64,000 bases of DNA from Deltaproteobacteria bacterium (GCA_029777945.1 JAKORG010000019.1:1-64000); one strand, 5' to 3'. Shown: positions 47,129 to 56,923, counted from the first letter of the stretch. Notes: a model not told the origin generated them from the sequence alone. A program made the numbers and translations.

Positions 47129-48009
47129 ACAACCTTAAATCCATCTTTCTATTCTTGCAGATGATAAAATTTGAACACACGATCTTTGCCCTTCCCTTTG
47201 CATATATAGGTGTGTTTCTTGCAGCAAAGGGTTTTCCCGATGTTAAAAAATTTTTCCTCATTACCATTGCCTTTAGTGCTGCAAGGACTTATGCCATGAC
47301 CTTAAACAGAATTATTGACTTAAAATACGACAGCAAGAACCCGAGAACCAGTGAAAGACATCTTGTTAAGGGTATTGTCAGAAAAAAAACAGCCATATAC
47401 GGTGTACTTATCTCTTTTATCGTTTTTGTCATAACTGCCTATGCCCTTGGCCCTTTACCTTTTATCCTTACCCCTGTAGCCCTTTTCTTTCTTTCCTTTT
47501 ATCACATCACAAAAAGATTTACATACTTTTCCCATTTCTTCTTAGGTTTAACAGATGGGCTTGCACCAGCAGGTGCCTGGGTGGCCATCCGTGGGTCTTT
47601 TTTTACTTTGTCAGACCAGCCGGCATGGATATTGATTTTTATTGTCACATTCTGGATCGCAGGTTTTGATATACTATATCAGTGTCAGGATATTGAATTT
47701 GACCGAAAAGAAGGCCTCCACACGATACCATCAAGGTTTGGGACAGAGATGGCATTAAAAATAGCGCGATTATGCCATATTATTATGTTGTTAGGCCTTG
47801 TTTATCTTGGTTTTTTTCTCAATTTCAATATCTTTTATATAATCTCCCTTGTAATCTCTACAGTATTACTACTAAAAGAACACAGCCTTATTTCTCCCCA
47901 TGATTTATCAAAGCTCGATATGGCCTTTTTCAACATGAATGGCTATATTAGCATCATAATATTTTTAGGAATTATGCTGTCCATATTTACAAATAGGGGT
48001 TACTTATGA
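47104..48009 (+). CDS. ubiA: UbiA family prenyltransferase
   Basis: A membrane prenyltransferase that attaches a polyprenyl chain to an aromatic acid. About 300 residues with 8-9 membrane helices and both Asp-rich motifs: NRIIDLKYDSKNPRTSER and YQCQDIEFDRKEGLHTIPSRFG. The conserved N-terminal KFEHTIFALPFAYIGVF is present. The start is uncertain: TTG 47104 (overlapping ubiD) gives the usual leader helix; ATG 47161 would begin directly at the conserved motif. The ubiD-ubiA pairing matches the last steps of futalosine-type menaquinone synthesis (MqnP/MqnL-type), an inference. Confidence 0.9.
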   Translation: MGSSRYLLNNLKSIFLFLQMIKFEHTIFALPFAYIGVFLAAKGFPDVKKFFLITIAFSAARTYAMTLNRIIDLKYDSKNPRTSERHLVKGIVRKKTAIYGVLISFIVFVITAYALGPLPFILTPVALFFLSFYHITKRFTYFSHFFLGLTDGLAPAGAWVAIRGSFFTLSDQPAWILIFIVTFWIAGFDILYQCQDIEFDRKEGLHTIPSRFGTEMALKIARLCHIIMLLGLVYLGFFLNFNIFYIISLVISTVLLLKEHSLISPHDLSKLDMAFFNMNGYISIIIFLGIMLSIFTNRGYL

Positions 48010-48944
48010 AAAAGATCGTAGTTTTCTTTCTTTTGTTTTTTTGTTTTTCTCCATTTGCCTTTGCACAGCCAAAAAACACCATCAAGGTAGGCATACTTCC
48101 CATACTCGATTCCCTGCCAATATATGTAGCTTTAGATAAGGGATATTTCAAAGACAAAGGCATTGAGGTAGAGATAATCCACTGTGCCTCTGCAGCAGAA
48201 AGAGACCAGCTTATGGCAGCAGGTGCATTGGATATTATAATAAACGATCTAATTGCCCTTGCCCTGTTCAATAAAGATAGGATAAATCTTGTAGCCACAA
48301 GATATGCCATGTTGCCTCAAAAAGACCATCCCCAATTTTATATACTTTCTTCAAAAAAAAGTAAGATTAATCACCCCAAGGGGCTTAAAAATGTCCCCAT
48401 AGGGATTTCAGAGGCAACAATCATACATTACGTAACAGAGAGATTGCTCGAAAGAAACGGCTTGAAAAAAGAAGAGATAAGGTTTATACCCATACAAAGA
48501 ATACCTGATAGGTTATCTGCATTAGAAAGAGGTGAAATAGATGCTGCTACACTGCCTGACCCTTTAGCTATTCTTGCGATGATGAAAGGTGCTGTTCTGA
48601 TACTCGATGATAGCAAAGAAAAGAGCTTTAGCGGTAGCATTTACTCTGTGAGAAAGGAATTCTTGGAGAAAAATCTTCAAGCCACAAAGGCATTTCTATT
48701 ATCTATCAATAAGGCTATAGATGATATAAATAAAGACAAAGGCAAATGGGCAAATCTTGTTGTGGAAAAGAAACTTGTTCCCCCTGTTCTTTTAAATTCA
48801 TTTAAGATACCATCATACCCAGCCTTTGATGTGCCCGATAATAGAAGATGGGAAGACATAATACAATGGTTAAAGGGCAGGTCTTTAATAAAAACCAGTA
48901 TTTCCTATAACGATTCTATAAAGGACATTTTAAAGTTAAGATGA
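48006..48944 (+). CDS. ABC transporter substrate-binding protein (NMT1/SsuA-like)
   Basis: 312-residue periplasmic protein. Signal peptide (KKIVVFFLLFFCFSPFAFA) and type-2 periplasmic-binding fold: IKVGILPILDSLPIYVALDK, GYFKDKGIEVEII, DQLMAAGALDIIINDLIALA. The fold is shared by nitrate, sulfonate and pyrimidine (thiamine precursor) binding proteins, so the ligand is open. The start overlaps the ubiA stop (ATGA), so it is coupled with quinone genes. ATPase and permease follow. Confidence 0.88.
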   Translation: MKKIVVFFLLFFCFSPFAFAQPKNTIKVGILPILDSLPIYVALDKGYFKDKGIEVEIIHCASAAERDQLMAAGALDIIINDLIALALFNKDRINLVATRYAMLPQKDHPQFYILSSKKSKINHPKGLKNVPIGISEATIIHYVTERLLERNGLKKEEIRFIPIQRIPDRLSALERGEIDAATLPDPLAILAMMKGAVLILDDSKEKSFSGSIYSVRKEFLEKNLQATKAFLLSINKAIDDINKDKGKWANLVVEKKLVPPVLLNSFKIPSYPAFDVPDNRRWEDIIQWLKGRSLIKTSISYNDSIKDILKLR

Positions 48945-49678
48945 TTTATATTAACGGAATCACATTTTTTTACAGAGAAGAGCGGCCTATCTTTGAAGAT
49001 TTTTCAATGATAGTTCAAAAGGGTGAGGCATGGTCTATAATAGGCCCTTCCGGATGTGGAAAAACAACCCTTTTATACCTTATAACAGGGCTTCTGAAAC
49101 CTGCAAAAGGAACCATTGAAATAGAGGGGACAAAGGTAGATAGACCAAGAAAAAATACAGCCCTGATACTTCAAGATTACGGCCTTTTGCCTTGGAGAAC
49201 TGTCAGGGAAAATATAGAGCTGGGATTAAGAATAAGGGGAATTAGAGAAGACCAAACAGTAAATATATGGCTTGAGAGATTAAATATTAAAGATGTGTCG
49301 GAAAGATATCCCCATCAGCTATCTGGTGGTCAGAGACAGAGAACTGCCATAGCAAGGGCGCTTGTTTTAAAACCTGATATCCTCTTAATGGATGAGCCCT
49401 TTTCGTCTCTCGATGCACCAACACGGGAGAACCTTCAAAGCCTCATATTAGACCTTCAGAATGAACAGGGTTTAACAGTTATACTTGTGACCCATACCAT
49501 AGAAGAGGCTGCCTTTATGGGCAGAAAAATACTCCATCTTAGTTATCCACCTAATAAAAACCCTGTTATTATAGAAAACCCTGAAATACCTCTTAACAGA
49601 ACAGATGCTAAATTCATAGCCACGTGTTCAAGGATAAGAGAGACAATAGGAAATGGTTTATGGGCACAGGCCGTATAA
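48941..49678 (+). CDS. ABC transporter ATP-binding protein
   Basis: 245-residue ATPase of the NitT/TauT importer type: Walker A IGPSGCGKTTLLYL, Q-loop ILQDYGLLPW, signature LSGGQRQRTAIARAL, Walker B ILLMDEPFSSLD, H-loop VTHTIEEA. It overlaps the binding-protein stop by 4 nt, and the permease start lies inside its end. Confidence 0.95.
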   Translation: MIYINGITFFYREERPIFEDFSMIVQKGEAWSIIGPSGCGKTTLLYLITGLLKPAKGTIEIEGTKVDRPRKNTALILQDYGLLPWRTVRENIELGLRIRGIREDQTVNIWLERLNIKDVSERYPHQLSGGQRQRTAIARALVLKPDILLMDEPFSSLDAPTRENLQSLILDLQNEQGLTVILVTHTIEEAAFMGRKILHLSYPPNKNPVIIENPEIPLNRTDAKFIATCSRIRETIGNGLWAQAV

Positions 49679-50403
49679 ATACAATTATTGCCTTTTTTGT
49701 TATTATCCTCATCTGGCATTCACTATCCATGCTTATAAATCAACCCATACTTCCAAGGCCCCTATCTGTTCTTAAGATATTTATCTCTTCCTTTCCAAAA
49801 GATTTGGGAATACACTTCTTTGCAAGCTTAAAAAGGGTTGTGATAAGTATCATATTAGCTGTAATAATTTCGGCACCGCTGGGAATACTTATAGGTCAGA
49901 TAGGGTTTTTAAACCGTATTTTCTCTCCTTTCATATATCTACTTTATCCTGTTCCGAAGGTAGTTTTTGTCCCTGTTATCATACTTTTATTCGGTATAGG
50001 AGACGGTGCAAAGGTGCTTATGATTTTCATCATCCTCTTTTTTCAGATACTTGTTTTATCAAGAGACGCAGCAACTCACCTGAGACCTGAACTTATCCTA
50101 TCTGTAAAGAGTTTGGGGGCAAAAAAAAGGAAGATGTTCTTATACGTCTTTCTCCCTGCAACACTACCTGCCATATTTACAGGGGTTAGGCAATCCATAG
50201 GGACTGCAATTGCTGTTTTGTATGTGGCAGAGCTCTTTGCAACAAAATACGGCCTTGGATACTATATATATCTTACAGGGAGCACCCTTTTTGACTATCC
50301 TGCCATGTATGCAGGGATATTTGCCATGGGAATACTCGGTTTTGGTCTGTATTTCCTAACAGACTTTCTTGAAAGAAAGGTATGCACTTGGAGATTCGTA
50401 TAA
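49660..50403 (+). CDS. ABC transporter permease
   Basis: A membrane subunit of the NitT/TauT type with about six helices. The cytoplasmic EAA-like loop reads SVKSLGAKKRKMFLYVFLPATLPAIF. The start is placed at ATG 49660 (MGTGRINTIIAFF) with AGGA upstream; an earlier GTG at 49624 would lengthen the overlap with the ATPase gene. The gene ends 15 nt from the convergent histidine kinase gene, with no obvious terminator between them. Confidence 0.92.
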   Translation: MGTGRINTIIAFFVIILIWHSLSMLINQPILPRPLSVLKIFISSFPKDLGIHFFASLKRVVISIILAVIISAPLGILIGQIGFLNRIFSPFIYLLYPVPKVVFVPVIILLFGIGDGAKVLMIFIILFFQILVLSRDAATHLRPELILSVKSLGAKKRKMFLYVFLPATLPAIFTGVRQSIGTAIAVLYVAELFATKYGLGYYIYLTGSTLFDYPAMYAGIFAMGILGFGLYFLTDFLERKVCTWRFV

Positions 50404-50418
50404 GATAGTGGTTGGATT

Positions 50419-52368
50419 TTAATCATCAATAACCTCCTTCATTAGAGAGATTATCTTTTTTTCTGTAAAGGGTTTATCGAGAAAGAGATTTGCTCCAAGG
50501 GATTTTACCTTTTCCCTTTGGTCCTCGCTCATATACCCACTGGAGATTATAACAGGTGTAGAAAGCCCCATCTTTCTAATCTCTTTTAAAACTTCGTCAC
50601 CTTTCATACCGGGCATAATTATATCCAGGACTATACAATCGAATAACTTATTTTTTAAGTGCTGTAGTGCCTCGTCACCTCTATTGCAGCATAGAACATC
50701 GATTCCCATCTTATCAAGGACAATAGAAAACATTTCACCAATAAATTCCTCGTCATCTACCACAAGGACCTTTTTCCTCTGTTTTAATTTTTCCCCATCT
50801 AAGGTTCCTTGTTGAAAAGCCCCCTTTTTCTCTTTCAGCATATCTCTTTTAATGGGTATATAGATAGAAAATTTTGTCCCCTTACCTATCTCGCTTTCTA
50901 CCTCTATAAATCCATTGTATTTTTTTACTGTTCTTTCGACCCTGTATAACCCTAAACCCATATTTCTGCCCGATTTTTTTGTAGTAGAATAAGGTGTAAA
51001 TAGTTTCTCCTTTGTTATACCATCCATGCCTTTACCTGTATCTTCAACGGAGATAAGGATATATTCTAAATCTCCAATTGTTACATTCCTTGTGGATACC
51101 TTTATTGTCCCTTTGCCCTCCATTGCCTCCTTTGCATTTATAAAGAGGTTTAAAAATATATGCTGAAATTCCGATTCATCACCCTCGATGATACAATGTG
51201 TTGCCTCTATGTCTCTTTCTACTGTAATATTTTTTAAGGTCTCACATAAAAGGAGTAAACTATCCTCTATAACGGTACGGACATCAAATTTATGGGAAGG
51301 CCTTTCCTGTTTCCTTGCAAAATTTAAAAGCTGTTTTGTTAGGCTTGATGCCCGTTCTGCTGATCTTTCAATGACTTCTACATACTTTAAAAGCCTTTCA
51401 TCGTTATGTAAAAAATTTTTTAGCAGCGAACTATATCCAAGAATACCTGTAAGCATATTATTGAAATCGTGGGCAATGCCTGCAGAGAGCATACCCAAGG
51501 TTTCCATCTTTTCCTTAAAAAGGTTTTCTTCCTCCATTAATTTAAACTCTGTAATATCTTTCAAAATAATGCCTTTGAAAGTAGCTTTTCTTTCAGGATT
51601 ATATACTGCATATTGGTCCACCTCGAATATAATCTTTTTATCGCCTATATTAAACTGAAAATTTCCTCTTACAGTAGAGTCTCTTTCAGAGGATTCTAAC
51701 CTGATTTCAGGGAATAGCTCGTGTATATGAATCCCAGAATAAGGATAGATATCTCTGGGAAGCATCTTTTTTGCCTTTTCATTCATCCATATAACCTTTC
51801 CTGTGTCTTCTATAAAAATAAACGGATACGGAAGGTCATTGATCATTGAAAAACTGCTCTGTTGAAAATGGGAGGTTCTTTCCATTGCATCATATTTTCT
51901 ATAGATGATGCCGAGTCTGTGGCAACATTTGCATAACAGGTCTATATATTTTATGGGTATGTCTTCTGTTGAATCCCTTTTTTTACCCAGCACTATAAAC
52001 CCTTCGATATTAAAATTCCTTACCATGGGATAGATATAAATTATCTGATACCCGCATACGTTTCTATGGAGGGAAGGAAACAATGAATTGTTGTTCAGTC
52101 TTTCAATATCTGTTAAATAAATTTTACTCGTATCCTGATAAATACTATAAAAACTTTCCTGTATCTTACCTTCGTTTATGGATATCATAAGGCATGTATC
52201 AAATTCGGTCTCTTCAACAAAGATTTTCGGTATCTCACCAAGGGGGGATTTACTGTCTTCTAATAAGTATAAAAATCTCGAGAGCGCAGAGTATAGGTTT
52301 AAAAATTTTTCCTGTGTTGATAGCTGGGATTTTACAATATCATGCATTATCTGACTATCATCTATCAT
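50419..52368 (-). CDS. Hybrid sensor histidine kinase with C-terminal receiver
   Basis: 649 residues, soluble. GAF-like N-terminus (about 20-160), PAS domain (about 165-285, FIFIEDTGKVIWMNEKAKKM), HisKA with phospho-acceptor His in GIAHDFNNMLTGILGYSSLL, HATPase with HIFLNLFINAKEAM, VEDTGKGMDG and GRNMGLGLYRV, and a receiver domain with acceptor Asp in CIVLDIIMPGMKG. There is no output domain, so a partner is needed. It starts 12 nt after the HDOD gene, suggesting a joint signalling pair. Confidence 0.93.
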   Translation of the reverse strand: MIDDSQIMHDIVKSQLSTQEKFLNLYSALSRFLYLLEDSKSPLGEIPKIFVEETEFDTCLMISINEGKIQESFYSIYQDTSKIYLTDIERLNNNSLFPSLHRNVCGYQIIYIYPMVRNFNIEGFIVLGKKRDSTEDIPIKYIDLLCKCCHRLGIIYRKYDAMERTSHFQQSSFSMINDLPYPFIFIEDTGKVIWMNEKAKKMLPRDIYPYSGIHIHELFPEIRLESSERDSTVRGNFQFNIGDKKIIFEVDQYAVYNPERKATFKGIILKDITEFKLMEEENLFKEKMETLGMLSAGIAHDFNNMLTGILGYSSLLKNFLHNDERLLKYVEVIERSAERASSLTKQLLNFARKQERPSHKFDVRTVIEDSLLLLCETLKNITVERDIEATHCIIEGDESEFQHIFLNLFINAKEAMEGKGTIKVSTRNVTIGDLEYILISVEDTGKGMDGITKEKLFTPYSTTKKSGRNMGLGLYRVERTVKKYNGFIEVESEIGKGTKFSIYIPIKRDMLKEKKGAFQQGTLDGEKLKQRKKVLVVDDEEFIGEMFSIVLDKMGIDVLCCNRGDEALQHLKNKLFDCIVLDIIMPGMKGDEVLKEIRKMGLSTPVIISSGYMSEDQREKVKSLGANLFLDKPFTEKKIISLMKEVIDD

Positions 52369-52380
52369 TTATATACCCCC

Positions 52381-52851
52381 TTAATGTTCGAGTATTGATA
52401 GTAGATTATCTGTCTCTGCAAGTAAATTTTCTTTTTCCTTGTTTAATATATAGCTTTCAGAAGATATAACCTCATCTCTGTAATAAAAGAATCTATCCGC
52501 TTCCTGGATGAACTTTAAGATATAATAAGATGTATCGTTTGTAATTTCGTGACTGTGATGGTGTTTTATGACGCGTAAAAAGATTTCGGGCAGTTTCCAT
52601 TTTAATCCTAATATATAACCTGTTTCCTGATGGTCTATGCCGAATGTATCTTTTTCCATATCAGCTAAGGATTCTCTCTTTAATTTAGCCTCTTCTATTA
52701 GCTTTCCATACCATTCGATATGCATGAAAAAAACGATTTTACCTATATCGTGGAGAAGGGACAGGGTAAACGCCTCTTCTTGCTCTTCAATACCCATCTT
52801 CTGTAAGAGTAAACGTGTTGATAATGCAACAAAGAGAGAGTGATCTAACAT
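52381..52851 (-). pseudogene. HDOD domain protein, C-terminal part after a frameshift
   Basis: The C-terminal half of an HDOD domain: MLDHSLFVALSTRLLLQKMG, then LSLLHDIGKIVFFMH with an HD pair. It follows the fragment at 52845-53192 but in another frame. Restoring one A in the A6 run (T6 at 52866-52871 on the + strand) gives a continuous HFKKTSLHYMLDHSLF. Repaired, the protein is about 270 residues, a normal HDOD signalling protein. Confidence 0.8.
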
Positions 52852-53192
52852 ATAATGGAGGCTGGTTTTTTAAAATGTAAAAAATCTGCAAAGATGTTTA
52901 GATAATAAAGACAAAATAAGATGCTCTTCAATTCCCGAACCCCTAAATTTATCACTGCCTTTTCAACGGTATTCACCGGCATCCCTATCCTGAAAAAAGC
53001 TGAGTTTGCAATACCTAAGATCTTGGAAGAAATACCTATATCATTTTTTATTAAATTGGCAATCTGGTTTATACTTATATTTTCCTCTTTTAGCATATTA
53101 AGGGCTTTTAAGATAATATTCGAATTTGAGGGAATAATCTTAAGCTGAGACGCAGAATGAATCAGAACCTCTTTCAAATTGTCATTGGGCAT
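52845..53192 (-). pseudogene. HDOD domain protein, N-terminal part before a frameshift
   Basis: The N-terminal half of an HDOD domain (MPNDNLKEVLIHSASQLKII, IKNDIGISSKILGIANSAFF, TVEKAVINLGVRELKSILF). The frame ends in KKPASIIC after a homopolymer frameshift, and the gene continues as the entry 52381-52851. HDOD proteins are non-enzymatic signalling modules often found beside kinases and c-di-GMP genes; the hybrid kinase gene follows. Confidence 0.8.
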
Positions 53193-53349
53193 ATCTTTTT
53201 GTATAAATTGTTTTTATAAAAGTAAAGAATTTTTTTCAATTAAAAAATTATTTTATTAAAATTTTATTCCATAAAAACATGCAAAAAAATAAGGATAGAA
53301 ACAAAATCTATTGCACAAAAAATGCGGTATGTGTTATAAAAAACAGGAA

Positions 53350-53423
53350 GGGCCGTTAGCTCAGTCCGGTAGAGCAGTTGACTCTTAATCAATTGGCCGG
53401 AGGTTCGAATCCTCCACGGCCCA
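53350..53423 (+). tRNA. tRNA-Lys (CTT)
   Basis: Acceptor stem GGGCCGT pairs with ACGGCCC, followed by discriminator A. The D-arm TAGCTCAGTCCGGTAGAGCA, anticodon stem TTGA/TCAA with loop CTCTTAA (anticodon CTT), and T-arm with GGTTCGAATCC are all present. CCA is not encoded. An integrase remnant lies 65 nt downstream. Confidence 0.96.
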
Positions 53424-53745
53424 TAAAAAAAATTCATTCCAATTAAACTTTCTGATACATAAGCACCACAAAATCTTAAACTTTAAGCTAAAGGTAGTAT
53501 AATTTTTTTATTGTAAGATTTTTATGGCCAATAAGTTTAGCTACAGAATATATAGCTCATTTTTTTGTTAGCCCTTTCGCAAAGGTATGTCTGAAACCAT
53601 AAAATAAGGAGGGTTCTAACCTATTTTATAGATTTTGTTAAAAGAAACGTTTGTGTTATTCATGACCTTTTACTATCAGGTATTTTTCACTATCCTTTAA
53701 TATCTTTTGTTTCTTCTGTGATGTAAAAAACCCTTTTTAATAAGG
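53424..53745. other. Decayed region between tRNA-Lys and ccdA
   Basis: No intact gene. It contains the integrase remnant listed separately (53488-53607) and AT-rich sequence without other clear features. Confidence 0.6.
53488..53607 (-). pseudogene. Tyrosine recombinase (phage/XerC-type integrase) C-terminal remnant
   Basis: A minus-strand frame reads LFYGFRHTFAKGLTKK, then TGA (53559-53557), then AIYSVAKLIGHKN and LTIKKLYYL before TAG. This matches the end of tyrosine recombinases: (H)xLRHTFA, (L)LGHKN and the nucleophilic Tyr about ten residues later. The first His of HxxR is Tyr here, and the rest of the gene is missing. Its site just beyond tRNA-Lys fits an old element integrated at that tRNA. 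Confidence 0.7.
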
Positions 53746-54450
53746 TCAAAACAGGCCAAATAAAGCACTTATTCTTGTAAAGATAGAGGTAAAAAGAAAG
53801 ATACCTACAAGAATCAAAAGGATGCCCAAAATTTTAGATGTATATCTTGCAATAAAGTTATATCTCTTAATAAAATCAAAAATTCTTTCAAAGATAAACG
53901 AGCATATAATAAAAGGTATAGCCATTCCTACAGAATACAAACTTAAAAGATAAATCCCCTGCCCTATTTTATCTGAGGACCATGCAAGCATCAAGATGGA
54001 AGAAAGGGCAGGCCCTACACAGGGGGTCCAGCCAAGGGAAAAGGTGATGCCTATTAAAAAAGAACCGAATATACCTGCAGGTTTTCTATTTAGTTGGAAT
54101 ATTTTCTGTTTTTCCAAAAAAGGTATCTTTATTACATCGAGATAGTATAAACCAATAAGAATCAATGTAATACCACCTGTTTTAACAAAATAATCTTTAT
54201 AATAAGAAAAAAGTCTTCCAATTAAAGACGATGCAAGCCCCAATGATATAAAGACAAGGGAAAAACCCAGTATAAAGGACAGAGAATGCATAAGAACGAT
54301 TTTTCTGTATTTCTTTCCCTGGGATTGAATATAATTATCGTATGTTATACCACTGATAAAAATAAGATAGGAAGGCACAAGGGGTAAGACGCAGGGGCTG
54401 AAAAAAGAAAGCAAACCAGCGGTAAATGCAATAAAACCACCAATGTCCAT
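53746..54450 (-). CDS. ccdA: CcdA/DsbD-type thiol:disulfide membrane transporter
   Basis: 234 residues with six membrane helices. It carries reducing power from cytoplasmic thioredoxin across the membrane for cytochrome c assembly or other extracytoplasmic thiols. The two catalytic Cys are in LSFFSPCVLPLVPSYL and LGWTPCVGPALSSIL. GGGGGAAAA precedes the ATG. No cytochrome or thioredoxin-like partner gene lies beside it. Confidence 0.93.
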   Translation of the reverse strand: MDIGGFIAFTAGLLSFFSPCVLPLVPSYLIFISGITYDNYIQSQGKKYRKIVLMHSLSFILGFSLVFISLGLASSLIGRLFSYYKDYFVKTGGITLILIGLYYLDVIKIPFLEKQKIFQLNRKPAGIFGSFLIGITFSLGWTPCVGPALSSILMLAWSSDKIGQGIYLLSLYSVGMAIPFIICSFIFERIFDFIKRYNFIARYTSKILGILLILVGIFLFTSIFTRISALFGLF

Positions 54451-54508
54451 TTTTCCCCCTGTGCAAAAACTTCAGTGGCTATAATATTTATTTTATGGAG
54501 CCATGTCA

Positions 54509-55426
54509 ATGAAATATGCATCTATTGATATAGGAACCAACACGGTACTTATGCTCATAGCAAGGGTAAATGACAAAAAAACCTTAAAAGAAATCCTGGA
54601 TGTTTCTACCATAACAAGACTCGGTGAAGGGCTAAAAAACACAGGTTATCTTCAACAACACGCTATGGACAGGACCTTTGTTGCCCTCGAAAGATATTTA
54701 AACATCACAAAAAAACACGGTGTTGATAAAATTCTCTGCGTTGGCACAAGCGCCCTCAGGGAGGCAGAAAACAGCGATGTGTTTTTAAAAAGGGTACAAA
54801 AAGACCTCGGTTTAAAAATTAGAATTATCTCGGAAAAAGAAGAGGCATATTATACCTATCTATCTGTTATATACGATCAAAAAATAAACTGTGACGAATG
54901 TGTAATCGTGGACATAGGTGGTGGAAGCACAGAAATAATAAGGGCAAATAAATTAGACTTTATTGACTTTATATCTATCCCCATAGGTGCCGTCAAGCTC
55001 ACAGAGACCTTTATAAAACACGATCCACCCTTAAAGACAGAAATTATCAACATGAGAAGATACATAAAAGAAAATTTAAATGTATTGTTTAACGGTGATC
55101 GCTGTACCTTTGTAGGCACAGGGGGCACAATAACAAATGTGGCAAGTATAAAAAAAGGCCTCACAGCATATAAAAAAGAGTATATCCACGGCATGGCCAT
55201 AACGGACAGAGATATTGATGGTGTTATCCAATTTATAATGCCGCTAAATGCCCATGAAAGAAAAAACATACCGGGCCTTGAGGCAGAGAGGGAAGATATA
55301 ATCCTTCAAGGCATCATACTTTTGAAAGAGATAATGGAATATTTTTCTTTTAATAGAATAATCGTGAGCGCCAATGGAGTCCGTTTCGGCGTCCTTTTCG
55401 AAAGATTAAAAATCGAGTTCCTTTAA
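54509..55426 (+). CDS. ppx: Ppx/GppA phosphatase family protein
   Basis: 305 residues of the actin-like Ppx/GppA fold, which hydrolyses polyphosphate or pppGpp. Motifs: IDIGTNTVLMLIA, ILCVGTSALREAEN, VIVDIGGGSTEII and FVGTGGTITNVA. It is the short form (catalytic core only) without the C-terminal HD domain. Start ATG 54509 has GGAG 9 nt upstream; ATG 54503 is too close to that site. Confidence 0.93.
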   Translation: MKYASIDIGTNTVLMLIARVNDKKTLKEILDVSTITRLGEGLKNTGYLQQHAMDRTFVALERYLNITKKHGVDKILCVGTSALREAENSDVFLKRVQKDLGLKIRIISEKEEAYYTYLSVIYDQKINCDECVIVDIGGGSTEIIRANKLDFIDFISIPIGAVKLTETFIKHDPPLKTEIINMRRYIKENLNVLFNGDRCTFVGTGGTITNVASIKKGLTAYKKEYIHGMAITDRDIDGVIQFIMPLNAHERKNIPGLEAEREDIILQGIILLKEIMEYFSFNRIIVSANGVRFGVLFERLKIEFL

Positions 55427-55548
55427 TTCCCCTTTAAACTTTTCTTTAAATTTTTTCCCGACTTTGACAGTTATTTTCCATAATCTATTGATATTCCACA
55501 ATTCTTTTTTTTAAAAAAGTTCATTTTGCCACTACAAGGTTTTTTGGA

Positions 55549-56397
55549 TTAAAGATTTATGTCTTTTAAGATTGATAGTGTCTTAGGTGAAGGGATTTTA
55601 AAGGTTCTTAATATCTTTGTGCCTAAGTCGTCATATCTGGTTTTAAGGAGGTAGGTTTGACCACTGGAATCAAATTTTGCAAAGTTCATGTTGTTTATTG
55701 ATTCTCTTATCTTTGATGATGTAATATCTATCTCTGATTTTTTGAGATTTAACTCCAGGGTTCTCTGAACCAAAAATGCAAGAAAGCTTATAAAGAAATG
55801 TCCCTTTATCCTTTTTTCCGTCCAGTGAAATATGGGCCTTACTTCTAAATGGCTCTTCATTATTCTGAATGACTCTTCTATCCTCCAAAGATTATGATAT
55901 GCTGATATCACATCATGGGCACTAAGATTTTCTTCACTTGTCTGGATTCCATAGTATCCATCAAATCTCTCATCCCTTAATATGGATTCCTCATCAAAGG
56001 TACAGACTGAGGATATCTTAAGGTATTTCCTCCCTCCTTGTTTGAGGTTTAATGACCCTTTCTCAAGTAATCTTTTTGCCTTTTCTATCAGTCTTTCCCT
56101 ATCATATCTATCTTTTTCAGCCCTCTTTGGAGAATAGGTTATGATTAATTTCTCTTTTAATACCTCTTTATTTCCTTTTTCTGAAATAAGGTTTTCGTAA
56201 TCTATTACCTTGTATCTAATCTCTTCTTTTTCTACTGTATTGTAGCCTTCTTCTATGAAAATTTTCTCTTGTATGTCTTTAGGTAAACTCTTTATCCTAC
56301 TGGCAACTATATATTCAAACCCCATGGCTTTTATTCTTTTTAGGTTCACCTTGCTGTTTATACCCCTGTCTGCAACTATTATCACCTTGTTTAACAT
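55549..56397 (-). pseudogene. IS1634-type transposase, C-terminal part
   Basis: The C-terminal DDE-transposase half: KVIIVADRGINSKVNLKRI (second Asp), and AYHNLWRIEESFRIMKSHLE (the Y-x2-R-x3-E-x6-K-like signature with the third acidic residue), followed by GHFFISFLAFLVQRTLE. It is out of frame with the fragment before it because of an extra base in an A7 run (T7 at 56405-56411 on the + strand). Confidence 0.82.
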
Positions 56398-56875
56398 GAA
56401 CCGCTTTTTTTAATTTCTCAAGGGCATTTTCAAGGGTCTTGCCATCAAAGGTATTGCCTGGAAATAACTCATAACCTATAGGCATCCCATCTAAGTTTAT
56501 GAGTAAACCTAAAACAACCTGGACTTCATTGAACTTGTTATCCTTACTGAAACCAAAGTCCTTTAAACTATCTGCCTTCACACTCTCAAAGTAGAAGGTT
56601 GTTACATCGTAAAATACAACATCTATCTTCATATTGAACAAATTCATATTCCTTAAAAAAAGCTCTTTCTCTAAATCATCCTTATGATCGCTTAATATGT
56701 CTAAACTACGGTATAGATGCTGTAGCTCTACCTCTGGTAATCCAAAATACTTCATCTGATTGTTGTAAATCCCTAATTTGCTCTTGGGATTAAGTAGATG
56801 CTCTATAACCATTCTGAGACAACTGTTAGTTAAATCAAATTTCGCTCTTGTCCTTAACTTAACCTCATCTAACAT
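56315..56875 (-). pseudogene. IS1634-type transposase, middle part
   Basis: The middle of the transposase with the first catalytic Asp in DVVFYDVTTFYFES and VVLGLLINLDGMPIGYELFP. It is in the same frame as the N-terminal fragment (56924-57148), separated by TAG at 56926-56924; the readthrough frame GYKIYEKIWKKLKIDE fits the family. Its end (after EKLKK) is out of frame with the C-terminal part. Confidence 0.8.
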
Positions 56876-56923
56876 CTCGTCTATCTTTAATTTCTTCCAG
56901 ATTTTCTCGTATATCTTGTATCC

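Noticed and set aside
56405-56411. Programmed frameshift in the transposase A7 run
   Set aside because: Joining the frames needs a +1 (or -2) shift, not the -1 shift typical of A-rich slippery sites, and the same gene also has a TAG stop.
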